NCBI RefSeq assembly: GCF_030010625.1
Contig: NZ_JASCXN010000003.1
Span: 306,986 to 370,985, forward strand
Length of the DNA stretch: 64,000 nucleotides
Direction: 5' to 3'
DNA from: Streptomyces sp. CC208A
Lineage (GTDB): Bacteria > Actinomycetota > Actinomycetes > Streptomycetales > Streptomycetaceae
The notes under the pieces were generated by a model. That model was not told where the DNA came from, did no database searches, and was given only the letters and a program-made list of their open reading frames with translations. Positions 26,507 through 35,638 of the stretch are shown piece after piece (position 1 is the stretch's first letter; the number at the start of each line of letters is the position of its first letter). Both the position numbers and the translations under genes were made by a program.

Positions 26507-27370
26507 ATGAGCACACCCAGCGCCACGACCCCGCCCGTCGCCGGCCTCAAGAGCCCCGGCCCGGGCCTGATCACGCTGGACCCGGTGCACACCGCCCTGC
26601 TGCGCGGCCTCGACACACTGCTCGCCGGCCTCGCCGCCCGGCTCTCCGCCCCCGAGGTGACAGGCCCGCCCCTGCTCGCCGAGGACGGCCTCGCCCGCCT
26701 CGACTACTTCCGCAACTTCCCCCATCTCGGCGTCTCCACCGGGCGGTTCGCCCCGGACGCGTACGACGGCCTCGCCGCCGGCCGGGCCCCCGGCGGCCGG
26801 CCCCTCGAACCCACCGGTTACCTCCTGCCCTCCGCCACCTGCTACGGATTGCTGCTCTCCCTGGAAGGCGCCGACGTCGGCGAGGACGGGCTGCGGATCT
26901 CCGCCACGGGCCGCTGCTTCCGCAACGAGACCCACTACGAGGGGCTGCGCCGCCTCCGGGGCTTCCACATGCGCGAGGTCGTCTACCTCGGCACCCAGGA
27001 AGGCGCCGCCGAGCACCTGGAAAAGGGAGGCGAGTTCATCCAGGAGACCGCCGGACGCCTCGGCCTCGACCTGACCCGCGCCGCCGCCGACGACCCCTTC
27101 TACGACAAGGGCGGCTCCCGCGCCCGCCTGATGGCGCTCGACCCCGTCAAGCACGAGTACAGCGCCCCCGACGGCACCGCCATCGCCTCCGTCAACCGCC
27201 ACCGCAACTTCTTCGGCGAGCGCCTCGGCATCCGCGCCGGCGGCCACGGCACCGCCTACAGCGCCTGCGTCGCCTTCGGCATGGAGCGCTGGGCACACGC
27301 CATGATCCTCGCTCACGGCGGCCCCGAACAGGCCCTCGACCACCTCCACGCGGTCACCACCACACCCTGA
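26507..27370 (+). CDS. Amino acid:[carrier protein] ligase (SerRS-like)
   Basis: A 287-residue class II aminoacyl-tRNA-synthetase relative reduced to the catalytic core. Motif 2 is GRCFRNETHY plus LRRLRGFHMREVVYLG (about residues 135-165) and motif 3 is ACVAFGMERWAHAMI (about 254-268). The N-terminal tRNA-binding coiled coil of true SerRS is absent. Such enzymes adenylate a small amino acid and load it on a carrier protein instead of tRNA. Here the carrier gene follows after 51 bases and then a PPTase gene, which fits exactly. The ATG at 26507 is preceded by GAGAGGG. The amino acid used (Gly, Ala or Ser in known cases) cannot be read from sequence. Confidence 0.85.
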   Translation: MSTPSATTPPVAGLKSPGPGLITLDPVHTALLRGLDTLLAGLAARLSAPEVTGPPLLAEDGLARLDYFRNFPHLGVSTGRFAPDAYDGLAAGRAPGGRPLEPTGYLLPSATCYGLLLSLEGADVGEDGLRISATGRCFRNETHYEGLRRLRGFHMREVVYLGTQEGAAEHLEKGGEFIQETAGRLGLDLTRAAADDPFYDKGGSRARLMALDPVKHEYSAPDGTAIASVNRHRNFFGERLGIRAGGHGTAYSACVAFGMERWAHAMILAHGGPEQALDHLHAVTTTP

Positions 27371-27421
27371 CACTCCATCAAAAAAGCTGCCACCCCACGG
27401 ACTTCCAAGGAGAACCGCACC

Positions 27422-27652
27422 ATGGAACGCGTCACCGCCTGGCTCCAGGAGAAGAACCCCGGCCTCGACGGGCCGATCGACGCCGACGAGGACCTCATCG
27501 AGGCCCGGCTCATCGACTCCATGGACTTCCTGGAGTTCATCGACCTCCTGGAGGACCTCTCCGGCACGCCGATCGACCTCCAGGAGGTCACCATCGACGA
27601 CTTCCGCACCCTCGCCCGCGTCCGGGAACGCTTCCTCACCCCCGCCGGGTGA
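27422..27652 (+). CDS. Carrier protein for the SerRS-like ligase
   Basis: A 76-residue acidic carrier protein. The modification serine is in LIDSMDFLEFIDLLE near residue 34, with the DSM signature and the amphipathic helix that follows. The ATG follows AAGGAGA. Its stop overlaps the GTG of the PPTase gene, which would modify it. It is the expected aminoacyl acceptor for the upstream ligase and the donor for the condensation protein encoded at 21854. Confidence 0.9.
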   Translation: MERVTAWLQEKNPGLDGPIDADEDLIEARLIDSMDFLEFIDLLEDLSGTPIDLQEVTIDDFRTLARVRERFLTPAG

Positions 27653-28287
27653 CCCCCGGCGCCTTCGCGGTCGTGGCGACCACCCGGGAAGTCCTCGACA
27701 CCCCCGGCCTCGGCCCGCACCTCCTCGCCCCCTGGGAGCGCCGGCGCCTCACCGCGATCCGCGTCCCGGCACGCCACGACGACGTCCTGGCGGCCCGCCT
27801 CCTCCTCCGGCTCTGCGCCGCCCGGCTCACCGGCCGGCCCCCGGCGGCGACCGGCCTCGCCCAGCACTGCCCGGACTGCGGCCGGGACGGTCACGGCCGC
27901 CCGTACCTCCCGGACCGGCCCGGCCTCGGCATCAGCCTGAGCCACGCCGACGGCCTGGTCGCGGCCGCGGCGGGCCCGGGCCCGGTCGGCGTCGACGTGG
28001 AACCGGCCGACCGCCGCCCCGGCCCCCTCCCGCTCCTCCGCCGCCTGCTGCCGGACCTGCCGGACCTGCCCGGCGCCGAACCGGACCAGGGCCTCCTCCT
28101 CCGCGCCTGGGTCCGCGCGGAAGCCCGCTTCAAAGCGGGCCCCCGCGCCCCGGAGGCCGTACAACACCTCGGGGAGTGGACCGACCGCCCGCGCGGTGCC
28201 GTGGCGGCGGTGGCGGCCACCACCCCACCGGCCCTCCTCCCGCCGTCGGTGGTCCTCGACGGGCCGGCCCCTGCCGCCTGGCGCTGA
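27649..28287 (+). CDS. 4'-phosphopantetheinyl transferase (Sfp type)
   Basis: A 212-residue PPTase, the second in the window. GISLSHADGLVAAA near 98-111, GVDVEPADR near 118-126 and LLLRAWVRAEARFKAG near 148-163 are the three family motifs. The last replaces the usual KEA with RAEA, so catalysis may be altered, although Asp/Glu in the second motif are intact. The GTG overlaps the carrier-protein stop, strongly implying that this carrier is its main client. Its stop codon abuts the convergent UvrA-like gene with no gap. Confidence 0.87.
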   Translation: MTPGAFAVVATTREVLDTPGLGPHLLAPWERRRLTAIRVPARHDDVLAARLLLRLCAARLTGRPPAATGLAQHCPDCGRDGHGRPYLPDRPGLGISLSHADGLVAAAAGPGPVGVDVEPADRRPGPLPLLRRLLPDLPDLPGAEPDQGLLLRAWVRAEARFKAGPRAPEAVQHLGEWTDRPRGAVAAVAATTPPALLPPSVVLDGPAPAAWR

Positions 28288-30678
28288 TCAGGCGCCCACG
28301 TACCGCGCCAGGTGCTCGCCGGTGAGGGTCGACCGCGCGGCGACGAGCTCCGCCGGGGTGCCCTCGAAGACGATCCGGCCGCCGTCGTGACCGGCGCCGG
28401 GGCCGAGGTCGACGATCCAGTCGGCGTGCGCCATGACGGCCTGGTGGTGCTCGACCACGATCACCGACTTGCCGGAGTCGACGAGCCGGTCGAGCAGGCC
28501 GAGGAGCTGCTCCACGTCGGCGAGGTGCAGACCCGTCGTCGGCTCGTCGAGGACGTACACGCCGCCCTTGTCGCCCATGTGCGTGGCCAGCTTCAGCCGC
28601 TGCCGCTCGCCGCCCGACAGCGTGGTGAGCGGCTGGCCCAGGGTGAGGTAGCCGAGGCCGACGTCCATCAGCCGCTCCAGGATCCGGTGGGCCGCCGGGG
28701 TGCGGGCCTCGCCCGCCCCGAAGTACGCCTCCGCCTCCGCGACCGACATCGCCAGGACCTCGCTGATGTTCCGCCCGCCGAGCTCGTACTCGAGGACCGC
28801 CGCCTGGAACCGCCGGCCCTCGCACTCCTCGCAGGTGGTGGCCACACCGGCCATCATCGCCAGATCGGTGTACGTGACGCCGGCGCCGTTGCAGGTCGGG
28901 CAGGCGCCCTCCGAATTGGCGCTGAACAGTGCCGGCTTGACCCCGTTGGCCTTGGCGAACGCCTTCCGGATCGGGTCGAGCAGCCCCGTGTACGTCGCCG
29001 GGTTGCTGCGCCGCGAGCCGCGGATCGGGCTCTGGTCGACCGAGACCACCCCGGCGTCCGCCGGGATCGAACCGTGCACGAGCGAACTCTTGCCGGAACC
29101 GGCGACGCCGGTGACGACGGCGAGGACGCCGAGCGGGAGGTCGACGTCCACCTTCCGCAGGTTGTTGGCGGTCGCGCCGCGGATCGGCAGGAACCCGGTC
29201 GGCGTCCGCACCGACTCCTTCACCGAGGCCCGGTCGTCCAGGTGACGGCCCGTCACGGTGCCGCTCCCGCGCAGCCCGTCCAGGGAGCCCTCGAAACAGA
29301 TCGTGCCGCCGCCGGTGCCGGCGCCGGGACCGAGGTCGACCACGTGGTCGGCGATCGCGATCGTCTCCGGCTTGTGCTCCACGACCAGGACCGTGTTGCC
29401 CTTGTCCCGCAGCCGCAGCAGGAGTTCGTTCATCCGCTGGATGTCGTGCGGGTGCAGACCGGCCGTCGGCTCGTCGAAGACATAGGTGACGTCGGTGAGC
29501 GAGGACCCGAGGTGCCGGATCATCTTCACGCGCTGCGCCTCGCCGCCCGACAGGGTGCCCGCGGGCCGGTCGAGGGCCAGATAGCCGAGGCCGATCTCCA
29601 CGAAGGAGTCCAGGGTCTGGCGCAGGGAATCGAGCAGCGGCGCCACCGAGGGGTCGTCCAACTCGCGCACCCACGCGGAAAGATCGCTGATCTGCATCGC
29701 GCAGGCGTCGGCGATGCTGATGCCCTTGATCTTCGAGGAGCGGGCGCCCTCGTTGAGCCGGGTGCCGTCGCACTCCGGACAGACCCGGGTGGTCGTGGCC
29801 CGCTCCACGAAGGCGCGGATGTGCGGCTGCAGCGACTCGACGTCCTTGGCCAGGAAGGACTTCTGGAGCTTGGGGATCAGCCCCTCGTACGTGACGTTGA
29901 CACCCTCCACCTTGACCCGGGTCGCCTCCTTGTGCAGAAGGGTGTCCAGCTCCCGGTCGGTGTACTCCCGGATCGGCTTCGCCGGGTCGAGCAGCCCGGA
30001 GAGGCGGTACGTCCGGCCGTACCAGCTGTCCGCCGTGTAGCCGGGGATGGTGAGCGCGCCCTCGTCGAGCGACTTGGTGTCGTCGTACAGCTGGGACAGG
30101 TCGATGTCCGACACCCGGCCCCGGCCCTCGCAGCGGGGGCACATGCCGCCGGTGAGGGAGAAGCTGGTCGCCTCCTTCACCTTCCGGCCGCCGCGCTCCA
30201 CGGTGACGGCGCCCGCACCGGTCACCGAGGGGATGTTGAAGGAGAAGGCCCGTGACGAGCCGATGTGCGGGGTGCCGAGCCGGCTGAAGAGGATGCGCAG
30301 CATCGCGTTGGCGTCGGTGGCGGTGCCGACGGTGGAGCGCGGGTCGGCGCCCATCCGCTGCTGGTCGACGATGATCGCGGTGGTCAGCCCGTCGAGCACG
30401 TCGACGTCGGGCCGCGCGAGCGTCGGCATGAAGCCCTGGACGAAGGCGCTGTACGTCTCGTTGATCAGCCGCTGGGACTCGGCGGCGATCGTGTCGAAGA
30501 CCAGCGAGCTCTTCCCCGAGCCGGAGACCCCGGTGAAGACCGTCAGCCGCCGCTTGGGGATCTCGACACTGACGTCCTTGAGGTTGTTCTCCCGCGCGCC
30601 GAGCACGCGGATCATCTCGTGGCTGTCGGCGATGTGCGGGGCGGGCGACGCCGCACCGTTCCGCTTGGCCGTGCTCAA
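28288..30678 (-). CDS. UvrA-like ABC ATPase (drug-resistance/UvrA2 type)
   Basis: A 796-residue UvrA paralogue, shorter than repair UvrA (about 950) and close in size to DrrC. Two ATPase halves are complete: Walker [13 protein letters not shown] (near 48) and [12 protein letters not shown] (about 505), signatures [12 protein letters not shown] and [12 protein letters not shown], and Walker [13 protein letters not shown] and [12 protein letters not shown]. Zinc-finger CxxC pairs (CPRCEG, CPECDG, CPTCNG, CEECEG) are present, and the UvrB-binding region is reduced. Relatives protect producers from DNA-binding drugs. TTG 30678 is used, after GGGAG. It faces the ArsR gene across 147 bases and could belong to that locus or to the neighbouring pathway. 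Confidence 0.88.
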   Translation of the reverse strand: MSTAKRNGAASPAPHIADSHEMIRVLGARENNLKDVSVEIPKRRLTVFTGVSGSGKSSLVFDTIAAESQRLINETYSAFVQGFMPTLARPDVDVLDGLTTAIIVDQQRMGADPRSTVGTATDANAMLRILFSRLGTPHIGSSRAFSFNIPSVTGAGAVTVERGGRKVKEATSFSLTGGMCPRCEGRGRVSDIDLSQLYDDTKSLDEGALTIPGYTADSWYGRTYRLSGLLDPAKPIREYTDRELDTLLHKEATRVKVEGVNVTYEGLIPKLQKSFLAKDVESLQPHIRAFVERATTTRVCPECDGTRLNEGARSSKIKGISIADACAMQISDLSAWVRELDDPSVAPLLDSLRQTLDSFVEIGLGYLALDRPAGTLSGGEAQRVKMIRHLGSSLTDVTYVFDEPTAGLHPHDIQRMNELLLRLRDKGNTVLVVEHKPETIAIADHVVDLGPGAGTGGGTICFEGSLDGLRGSGTVTGRHLDDRASVKESVRTPTGFLPIRGATANNLRKVDVDLPLGVLAVVTGVAGSGKSSLVHGSIPADAGVVSVDQSPIRGSRRSNPATYTGLLDPIRKAFAKANGVKPALFSANSEGACPTCNGAGVTYTDLAMMAGVATTCEECEGRRFQAAVLEYELGGRNISEVLAMSVAEAEAYFGAGEARTPAAHRILERLMDVGLGYLTLGQPLTTLSGGERQRLKLATHMGDKGGVYVLDEPTTGLHLADVEQLLGLLDRLVDSGKSVIVVEHHQAVMAHADWIVDLGPGAGHDGGRIVFEGTPAELVAARSTLTGEHLARYVGA

Positions 30679-30792
30679 AGGTCTCTCCCTCGTCAGGGTG
30701 CCGGCGGGTGTGCGACCACCCTAAGCGGGAGGTCCGACAGAGGCGGGGCGTCGGCGGATCCCGGAACCACGGGACCGCCTGTGGCGCACTTG

Positions 30793-30816
30793 ATAGGCAA
30801 GTGGTGACTTGCCTAT
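30793..30816. promoter_or_regulatory. Palindromic operator upstream of the ArsR gene
   Basis: A perfect inverted repeat, ATAGGCAAGT and its complement separated by ggtg, ends 10 bases before the GTG of the ArsR-type gene. The position is right for autorepression, and it could also act on the divergent UvrA-like gene. Confidence 0.75.
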
Positions 30817-30825
30817 GGTGGCGGT

Positions 30826-31119
30826 GTGGAGGAGGAACTGTTCAAGGCGCTGGCCGACCCCACCCGCCGGGTGATCCTCGACGAGCTGACCGAACGTGAC
30901 GGCCAGTCGCTCTTCGAGATCTGCGCCCGGCTGGCGACCCGGCACGGCCTCACCCTCTCCCGGCAGGCGGTCAGTCAGCACCTCGCCGTGCTGGAGACCG
31001 CGGGCCTGGTCACGGCCCGCCGCGAGGGCCGCTACAAGTTCCACCACCTCGACACCCGACCCCTGGAGCACATCGTCACGCGATGGCTCACCCCCGCACC
31101 CCCGAAGGACGGACCATGA
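30826..31119 (+). CDS. ArsR-family transcriptional repressor
   Basis: A 97-residue winged-helix protein. LADPTRRVILDELTERDGQSLFEI opens the domain, and LSRQAVSQHLAVLETAGLVTARREGRYKFHHL is the recognition helix plus wing. No ArsR-type metal-binding cysteine pair is visible (only one Cys, in the ICARL segment), so it belongs to the non-metal subgroup that often accompanies glyoxalase-fold genes. The GTG lies just after the palindrome at 30793. The stop overlaps the ATG of the VOC gene. Confidence 0.9.
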   Translation: MEEELFKALADPTRRVILDELTERDGQSLFEICARLATRHGLTLSRQAVSQHLAVLETAGLVTARREGRYKFHHLDTRPLEHIVTRWLTPAPPKDGP

Positions 31120-31502
31120 GGATCAACCTGGCCAGCGTCTTCGTCGACGACCAGGAGAAGGCGCTCCGTTTCTATACGGACGTGCTCGGCTTCGAGGTCA
31201 AGCACGATGTGCCGCTCGGTGAGGACCGTTGGCTCACCGTCGTCTCCCCGGAGGACCGGGACGGCACCGAACTCCTCCTGGAGCCCTCCGGTCACCCCGC
31301 CGTCCCGCCGTACAAGGAGGCCCTGGTCGCCGACGGCATCCCCGCGACCTCCTTCGCCGTCGACGACGTCCACGCGGAACACGCCCGCCTCACCGCCCTC
31401 GGCGTCCGCTTCACCCAGCCGCCCGTCGCGATGGGCCCCGTCACCACCGCCGTCCTCGACGACACCTGCGGCAACCTCGTCCAGATCGCCCAGTACGGGT
31501 GA
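31116..31502 (+). CDS. VOC (glyoxalase/bleomycin-resistance fold) protein
   Basis: A 128-residue protein with one vicinal-oxygen-chelate domain. It opens MRINLASVFVDDQEKALRFY, has LGFEVKHD and ends with DDTCGNLVQIAQ, where the usual DPxGN is DTCGN. It is translationally coupled to the ArsR gene by an ATGA overlap. Such pairs are typical of stress or antibiotic-sequestering functions; the ligand is unknown. Confidence 0.88.
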   Translation: MRINLASVFVDDQEKALRFYTDVLGFEVKHDVPLGEDRWLTVVSPEDRDGTELLLEPSGHPAVPPYKEALVADGIPATSFAVDDVHAEHARLTALGVRFTQPPVAMGPVTTAVLDDTCGNLVQIAQYG

Positions 31503-31508
31503 CCTCCG

Positions 31509-32144
31509 TCAGTCGCCGACCGCCAGCCGTACCGCGAAGGCGCCGATCACCGTGCCCGTGATCCTGTCCAGGACCCGTCGCGCCCGGGGTTCGCGCAGCC
31601 GGGCGCCGAGGGCGGTCGCGGAGGCGATCAGGGCCGTCGACCAGACCATGCCGAGGACGACGTGGACGGAGGCCAGCGCGAGCCCCATCGCGAAGTGCGG
31701 GGCCTCGGCCGGGATGAACTGCGGCAGGACGGCGACGTAGAAGACGCCCACCTTGGGGTTGAGCAGATTGGTGAGGGTGCCCTGGCGCCAGCCGCCGGAG
31801 AGAGTGTCGCTCCCGCCGACCTCCACCTCCCCGCCCGGTCCCGGCCCACCGCGCCGGAAGGTCTCGGCGATCATGCGGACCGCCATCCAGAGCAGGTAGG
31901 CGGCTCCCGCCCAGCGGAGGATCTCGTAGGCGAGGTGCGAGGCGGTCAGGAGGGCCGTCACGCCGAGCGAGGTCAGCGCGCCCCAGATCAGGGTGCCGGT
32001 CTGGATGCCGAGGACGACGCCCCAGGCACGGGTGCGGCGGCCGAGCGCGGCCGTGCGCAGGATGAGGGCCGTGTCGAGGCCCGGGGTGAGGGTGAGGAGC
32101 CCCACGACGAGAGCGAAGGACCAGAGTGCGGTGCTCGATGCCAT
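31509..32144 (-). CDS. LysE-family amino-acid exporter
   Basis: A 211-residue inner-membrane protein with about six helices. LLTLTPGLDTALILRTAALG at the first helix is the RhtB/LysE signature, and NLLNPKVGVFYVAVLPQF lies in the middle helix. It would export an amino acid or similar small molecule. It is convergent with the VOC gene, with six bases between the stops. ATG 32144 is the natural start. The 231 bases upstream contain no gene. Confidence 0.88.
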   Translation of the reverse strand: MASSTALWSFALVVGLLTLTPGLDTALILRTAALGRRTRAWGVVLGIQTGTLIWGALTSLGVTALLTASHLAYEILRWAGAAYLLWMAVRMIAETFRRGGPGPGGEVEVGGSDTLSGGWRQGTLTNLLNPKVGVFYVAVLPQFIPAEAPHFAMGLALASVHVVLGMVWSTALIASATALGARLREPRARRVLDRITGTVIGAFAVRLAVGD

Positions 32145-32375
32145 GGACGGCCACGGTATCGCAGCCCTCCCGCCGACCCCGCGTGGCCTCTTCCGGGCGC
32201 TCTTCTGCTGGCCCCGCGCGACCCCTTCCAGACGCTCTTCCATCGGCCTTTCGCGGCGCTTCCGCCGCTCCTCCGAGGCGCTTCCGCCGCCTGGCCGCGC
32301 CCCTTTCTGCAGGCCCTCGGGGGCTCTCCCCGCCCGCCCGGCACCGGCCGTCCCGCCCGTCCCTAGGGTGGCCGC

Positions 32376-33140
32376 ATGAGAGAACTGTTCCTGACGGACC
32401 GGCAGGCGTATCTGCGGTGGCTGGATCTGCCCGGTGACGGGCCCGTGCGCGTCTTCCTCCACGGGCTCGGCTGCACGGCGGCCTCCGACTTCGCGCACAT
32501 CGCCGCCCACCCGGCGCTGGGCGGCGGCCGGGCCCTCCTGGTCGACCTGCTGGGGTACGGGCTGAGCGACCGGCCCGCCGACTTCGACTACCGGCCCGAG
32601 GGGCAGGCCGCGGCCGTGGCCGCGCTCCTCGACCACCTCGACCTCACCGGCGTCCACCTCGTCGGCCACTCCATGGGCGGCGCCGTCGCCATCCACCTGG
32701 CGGCGGCCCGGCCCGGCCGGATCGCCCGGCTCGTCGTCGCCGAGCCCAACCTGTACGCGGGCGGGGGCGCGTTCAGCAGGCCGGTGGCGCGCCAGGCGGA
32801 GGAGGACTTCGTCCGGATCGGGTTCACGAGGATGCTGGCCCTCGCCGACCGGGCCGACTACGCGGCACGGCTGCGACTCGCCGACCCGCGGGCCGTGCAC
32901 CGCAGCGCGGTCGCGCTCGTCGCGGGCGGCGACCCCGAGGCCGGTGACGTGCTGGCCGCGCTCACGCTGCCCCGGGCGTTCCTGGTGGGGGAGAAGAGCC
33001 TGCCGGACCGGGCGGCCGAACAGTCGGCGGCGATGGGTGTGCCCGTCCTGGAGGTGCCCGCCGCCGGCCACAACCTGATGCTCGACAACCCCGACGGCTT
33101 CGCCGACGCCCTCGCCCGCGCCCTGACGCTCCCTCAGTAG
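32376..33140 (+). CDS. Alpha/beta hydrolase
   Basis: A 254-residue hydrolase. FLHGLGCTAASDF gives the oxyanion HG motif, GHSMGGAVAIHLA near 106 the nucleophile elbow with catalytic Ser, and the late AAGHNLMLDNP the catalytic His. A lid segment rich in Arg and Ala lies between. No signal peptide is visible. It stands alone between the LysE gene and the GH8 remnant. The substrate is unknown; a role as a small-ester or lactone hydrolase is plausible. Confidence 0.85.
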   Translation: MRELFLTDRQAYLRWLDLPGDGPVRVFLHGLGCTAASDFAHIAAHPALGGGRALLVDLLGYGLSDRPADFDYRPEGQAAAVAALLDHLDLTGVHLVGHSMGGAVAIHLAAARPGRIARLVVAEPNLYAGGGAFSRPVARQAEEDFVRIGFTRMLALADRADYAARLRLADPRAVHRSAVALVAGGDPEAGDVLAALTLPRAFLVGEKSLPDRAAEQSAAMGVPVLEVPAAGHNLMLDNPDGFADALARALTLPQ

Positions 33141-33297
33141 GACCCTCTCGGCCACCGCGACACGGGGCCCGCGCAGAGGGCTCGCGCCGGGCCTCCGCCG
33201 CTCCCTACGCGCGGCGCGCCTATGGTCGGGAATGCCTCCTGGCAACGGCTCGCCGTGAAGAGCAGTGAAGGGCAGGGAAGAGAAAGGGAGTTGACAT

Positions 33298-33944
33298 GTG
33301 CTGACGAAGCCTCATGCCGTGCGGCATCATCACGCGCGGCGCCGTCCCGTGAAGCGGCATCCAACTCGGACTCGCCGCTCTGCCGGCCCTGCCCCTCACC
33401 TTCCTGCCACTCACCTTCCTGCCCGGGGCCGAGGCCCGGGCCGCCGACGGCCTCGTCTCCGCGGGCAAGCCGGCCGCGTCCTCGTCCATGGAGGGCCCGG
33501 GCTCCGGCGACCGGTGCGACTGGATCTCCGCACCTCGGACCGGATGGTCGACCACTTCCGGGCCTTCCGCGCGGCCACCGGCGACACCACCTGGGACGCG
33601 GCCCGCACCGCCCACCAGACGCGGATCGCCGACCTCCGGTCCACGTACGCCCCGAGCACCGACCTGCTCCCCGACTCCGCCGTCGACGACGCCGTGACCA
33701 GCGGCGACCCGAACAAGATCGCCACGAGCTACAAGCTCAACGGCACCCGGATCCCCAGTGGCAGCGAGGCCGCCTTCTTCGCCCCTTCGCCGTCGCCGCG
33801 ATGACCGAATCCGGCAGCCAGGCCTGGCTCGACGCCCTCTGGAACAAGGCGGTGGCCACCCCGATCGACACCGGAAGATACTTCTCGGCGAGCATCCAGC
33901 TCCAGGTGTTGATCACGGTCTCCGGCAACCACGGGGTCCCGTAA
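33298..33944 (+). pseudogene. Decayed secreted GH8 glycanase
   Basis: Fragments in two or three frames resemble Streptomyces GH8 endoglucanases in order. A signal-like stretch (LAALPALPLTFLP) follows a stop near 33345. Then come TSDRMVDHFRAF and YAPSTDLLPD (frame of 33540-33780), DDAVTSGD joined directly to PNKIATSYKLNGT, and after a frame change near 33780 AVAAMTESGSQAWLDALWN to a final SASIQLQVLITVSGNHGVP. The catalytic region between the signal and the RTSD segment is missing, and so is the part between LLPD and DDAV. The gene is therefore not functional. The remaining 185 bases before the next gene are empty. Confidence 0.82.
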
Positions 33945-34129
33945 GGGCGTTCCCCGCCCTGGAAGCCGCACGGTTCAAGAGGGACCGCCACGCCGTCCGC
34001 CGGAACTCCCGGTCATGATCACCCGATCGGGTGAGCGGGCGGCGGGGCGGGCCCGTCCATGGTCCATGCTGGCCCGGCACGCGCCCCCGAGCGGGGCACC
34101 CCACCCCTTCCCTCCAGGAGCCGGCCGGC

Positions 34130-34435
34130 ATGACACCCCGTACGACCCCGGGCGAACGCCCCGAAGAGAAGGCCCTGTTGCTGGCCGCCGGCCTCGCCGA
34201 CCTGGTGGCGGACTCGATCGGCACCGCCGCCGGATCGCTCCGCTCCCTCCTGGGCCGCTCCGACTCCGGCGACCTCGCCCACGAGGCCGTCGCCGACCTC
34301 CAGGCCCGGGGCCGGCTGGCCCTCGACCGCCTCGCCCTCGACCAGCACGGCACCGGCGGCCTCCCGCACATGGAGGTCCTGGCCCGCGCGGCCGCCGCCC
34401 GCCGGGCCGCCGCCCCGGCGGACGCCGATGCGTGA
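34130..34435 (+). CDS. Small helical protein upstream of polyprenyl synthetase
   Basis: A 101-residue Ala/Leu/Arg-rich protein, predicted mostly helical, beginning MTPRTTPGERPEEKALLLAAG. I recognise no domain. The stop overlaps the start of the polyprenyl synthetase gene by 8 bases, so the two are probably translationally coupled; such coupling argues that it is a real gene, possibly a partner protein. The ATG at 34130 has CAGGAG 14 bases upstream. Confidence 0.6.
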   Translation: MTPRTTPGERPEEKALLLAAGLADLVADSIGTAAGSLRSLLGRSDSGDLAHEAVADLQARGRLALDRLALDQHGTGGLPHMEVLARAAAARRAAAPADADA

Positions 34436-35621
34436 CGCCTGGGCGCCGGAGGAGTTCAAGGCCCGCACCGACGCGGTCCTCGCCGGCTTCCTCGACGAGG
34501 AGGCCGCGGAACTCCTCGCCGTCGACGAAGCCCTCGACCCGCTCGCCGAGGCCCTGCGCGCCACCGCCCGTCACGGCAAACGGCTCCGCGCCGCCTTCTG
34601 CTACTGGGGCTGGCGCGCCGCCGGGCAGCCCGACAGCGACGCCCTGATGCGGGCCGCCGCCGCGATGGAACTCGTCCACGCCGCCGCCGTCGTCCACGAC
34701 GACCTCATCGACGACAGCCCCCTCCGGCACGGCCGCCCCACCGCCCACCACGCCTTCGCAACCCTGCCGGACAAAGCTCTGCCGGACGGAGCCCAGCCGC
34801 ACAAAGCCCACCCACACACAGTCACGCCGCCCACAGCTCCGCCACCCACAGCTCCGCCACCCACAGCTCCGCCACCCACAGCTCCGCCACCCGCAGCCCC
34901 GCCGCACACCAGCCGACGCCCCCGGCCGGCGGAGGCCCGCGCGCTCGCCCTGCTCCTCGGCGACCACCTGATGGCCCTCGCCGGCCGCCTCTACACCGAG
35001 TCCGGCCTGCCCGCCGCGTACCTCTCCCGGGGCCGGCCCCTCTGGGCCGTGCTCGCCCGCGAACTCGTCGCCGGCGAAGCCCTGGAGATCCTGCACACCG
35101 GCGGCGCCCCGGACACCGGCACCTCCCTCAAGGTGATCCGGTACAAGACCGCCAAGTACACCGTCGAACAGCCCCTCCTCCTCGGCGCCCTGCTCGCCGG
35201 CGCCCCCGCCGCCCTTCGCGAGGGACTGTCGCTCTACGGGCTGCCGCTCGGCGAGGCGTTCCAGCTCCGGGACGACCTCCTCGGCCTTTTCGGCGACCCC
35301 GCCCGTACCGGCAAGGCGCCCCTCGACGACCTCCGTACCGCCCGCCCCACCGTGCTGCTCGCCGAGACCTGGCGGACCGCGGGCCCCGCCCAGCGGGTCC
35401 TGCTGCGCCGTGCCCTCGACGGGGACGGGCCGCCGGACGAGGAGGAGCTGCGGAAGGTCCGCGCGCTCATGACGGAGCTCGGCGCGCCCGCCCGGGTCGA
35501 GCACATGATCACGTGCCGCGTCGAGGAGGCCGTCCGCACCCTCGACGCCCTCGACCTGCCCGCCGCCGCCCACCGCGCCCTCACGGACCTGGCCCACCGC
35601 GCGGCCGTCCGCCACCACTGA
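34428..35621 (+). CDS. Polyprenyl (GGPP-type) synthetase
   Basis: A 397-residue trans-prenyltransferase that would build C15-C20 or longer diphosphates from IPP. The first Asp-rich motif is VVHDDLIDD near residue 90 and the second is QLRDDLLGLFGD near 280, a form common in actinobacteria, with the GKxxLRxA-type lysine/arginine region (HGKRLRAAFCY) near 47. Residues about 130-160 carry a Pro-rich tandem insertion that is absent from typical members, placed just after the first motif. It lies in an operon with the small protein upstream and the MpaB-type oxygenase downstream. Confidence 0.9.
   Translation: MRDAWAPEEFKARTDAVLAGFLDEEAAELLAVDEALDPLAEALRATARHGKRLRAAFCYWGWRAAGQPDSDALMRAAAAMELVHAAAVVHDDLIDDSPLRHGRPTAHHAFATLPDKALPDGAQPHKAHPHTVTPPTAPPPTAPPPTAPPPTAPPPAAPPHTSRRPRPAEARALALLLGDHLMALAGRLYTESGLPAAYLSRGRPLWAVLARELVAGEALEILHTGGAPDTGTSLKVIRYKTAKYTVEQPLLLGALLAGAPAALREGLSLYGLPLGEAFQLRDDLLGLFGDPARTGKAPLDDLRTARPTVLLAETWRTAGPAQRVLLRRALDGDGPPDEEELRKVRALMTELGAPARVEHMITCRVEEAVRTLDALDLPAAAHRALTDLAHRAAVRHH
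34826..34895 (+). repeat. 15-base tandem repeat in the prenyltransferase gene
   Basis: Four to five copies of acagctccgccaccc encode T-A-P-P-P repeats inside the polyprenyl synthetase. The unit length is a multiple of three, so copy-number changes keep the frame. Confidence 0.85.
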
Positions 35622-35638
35622 CCTCGGGAGCGACCGCA

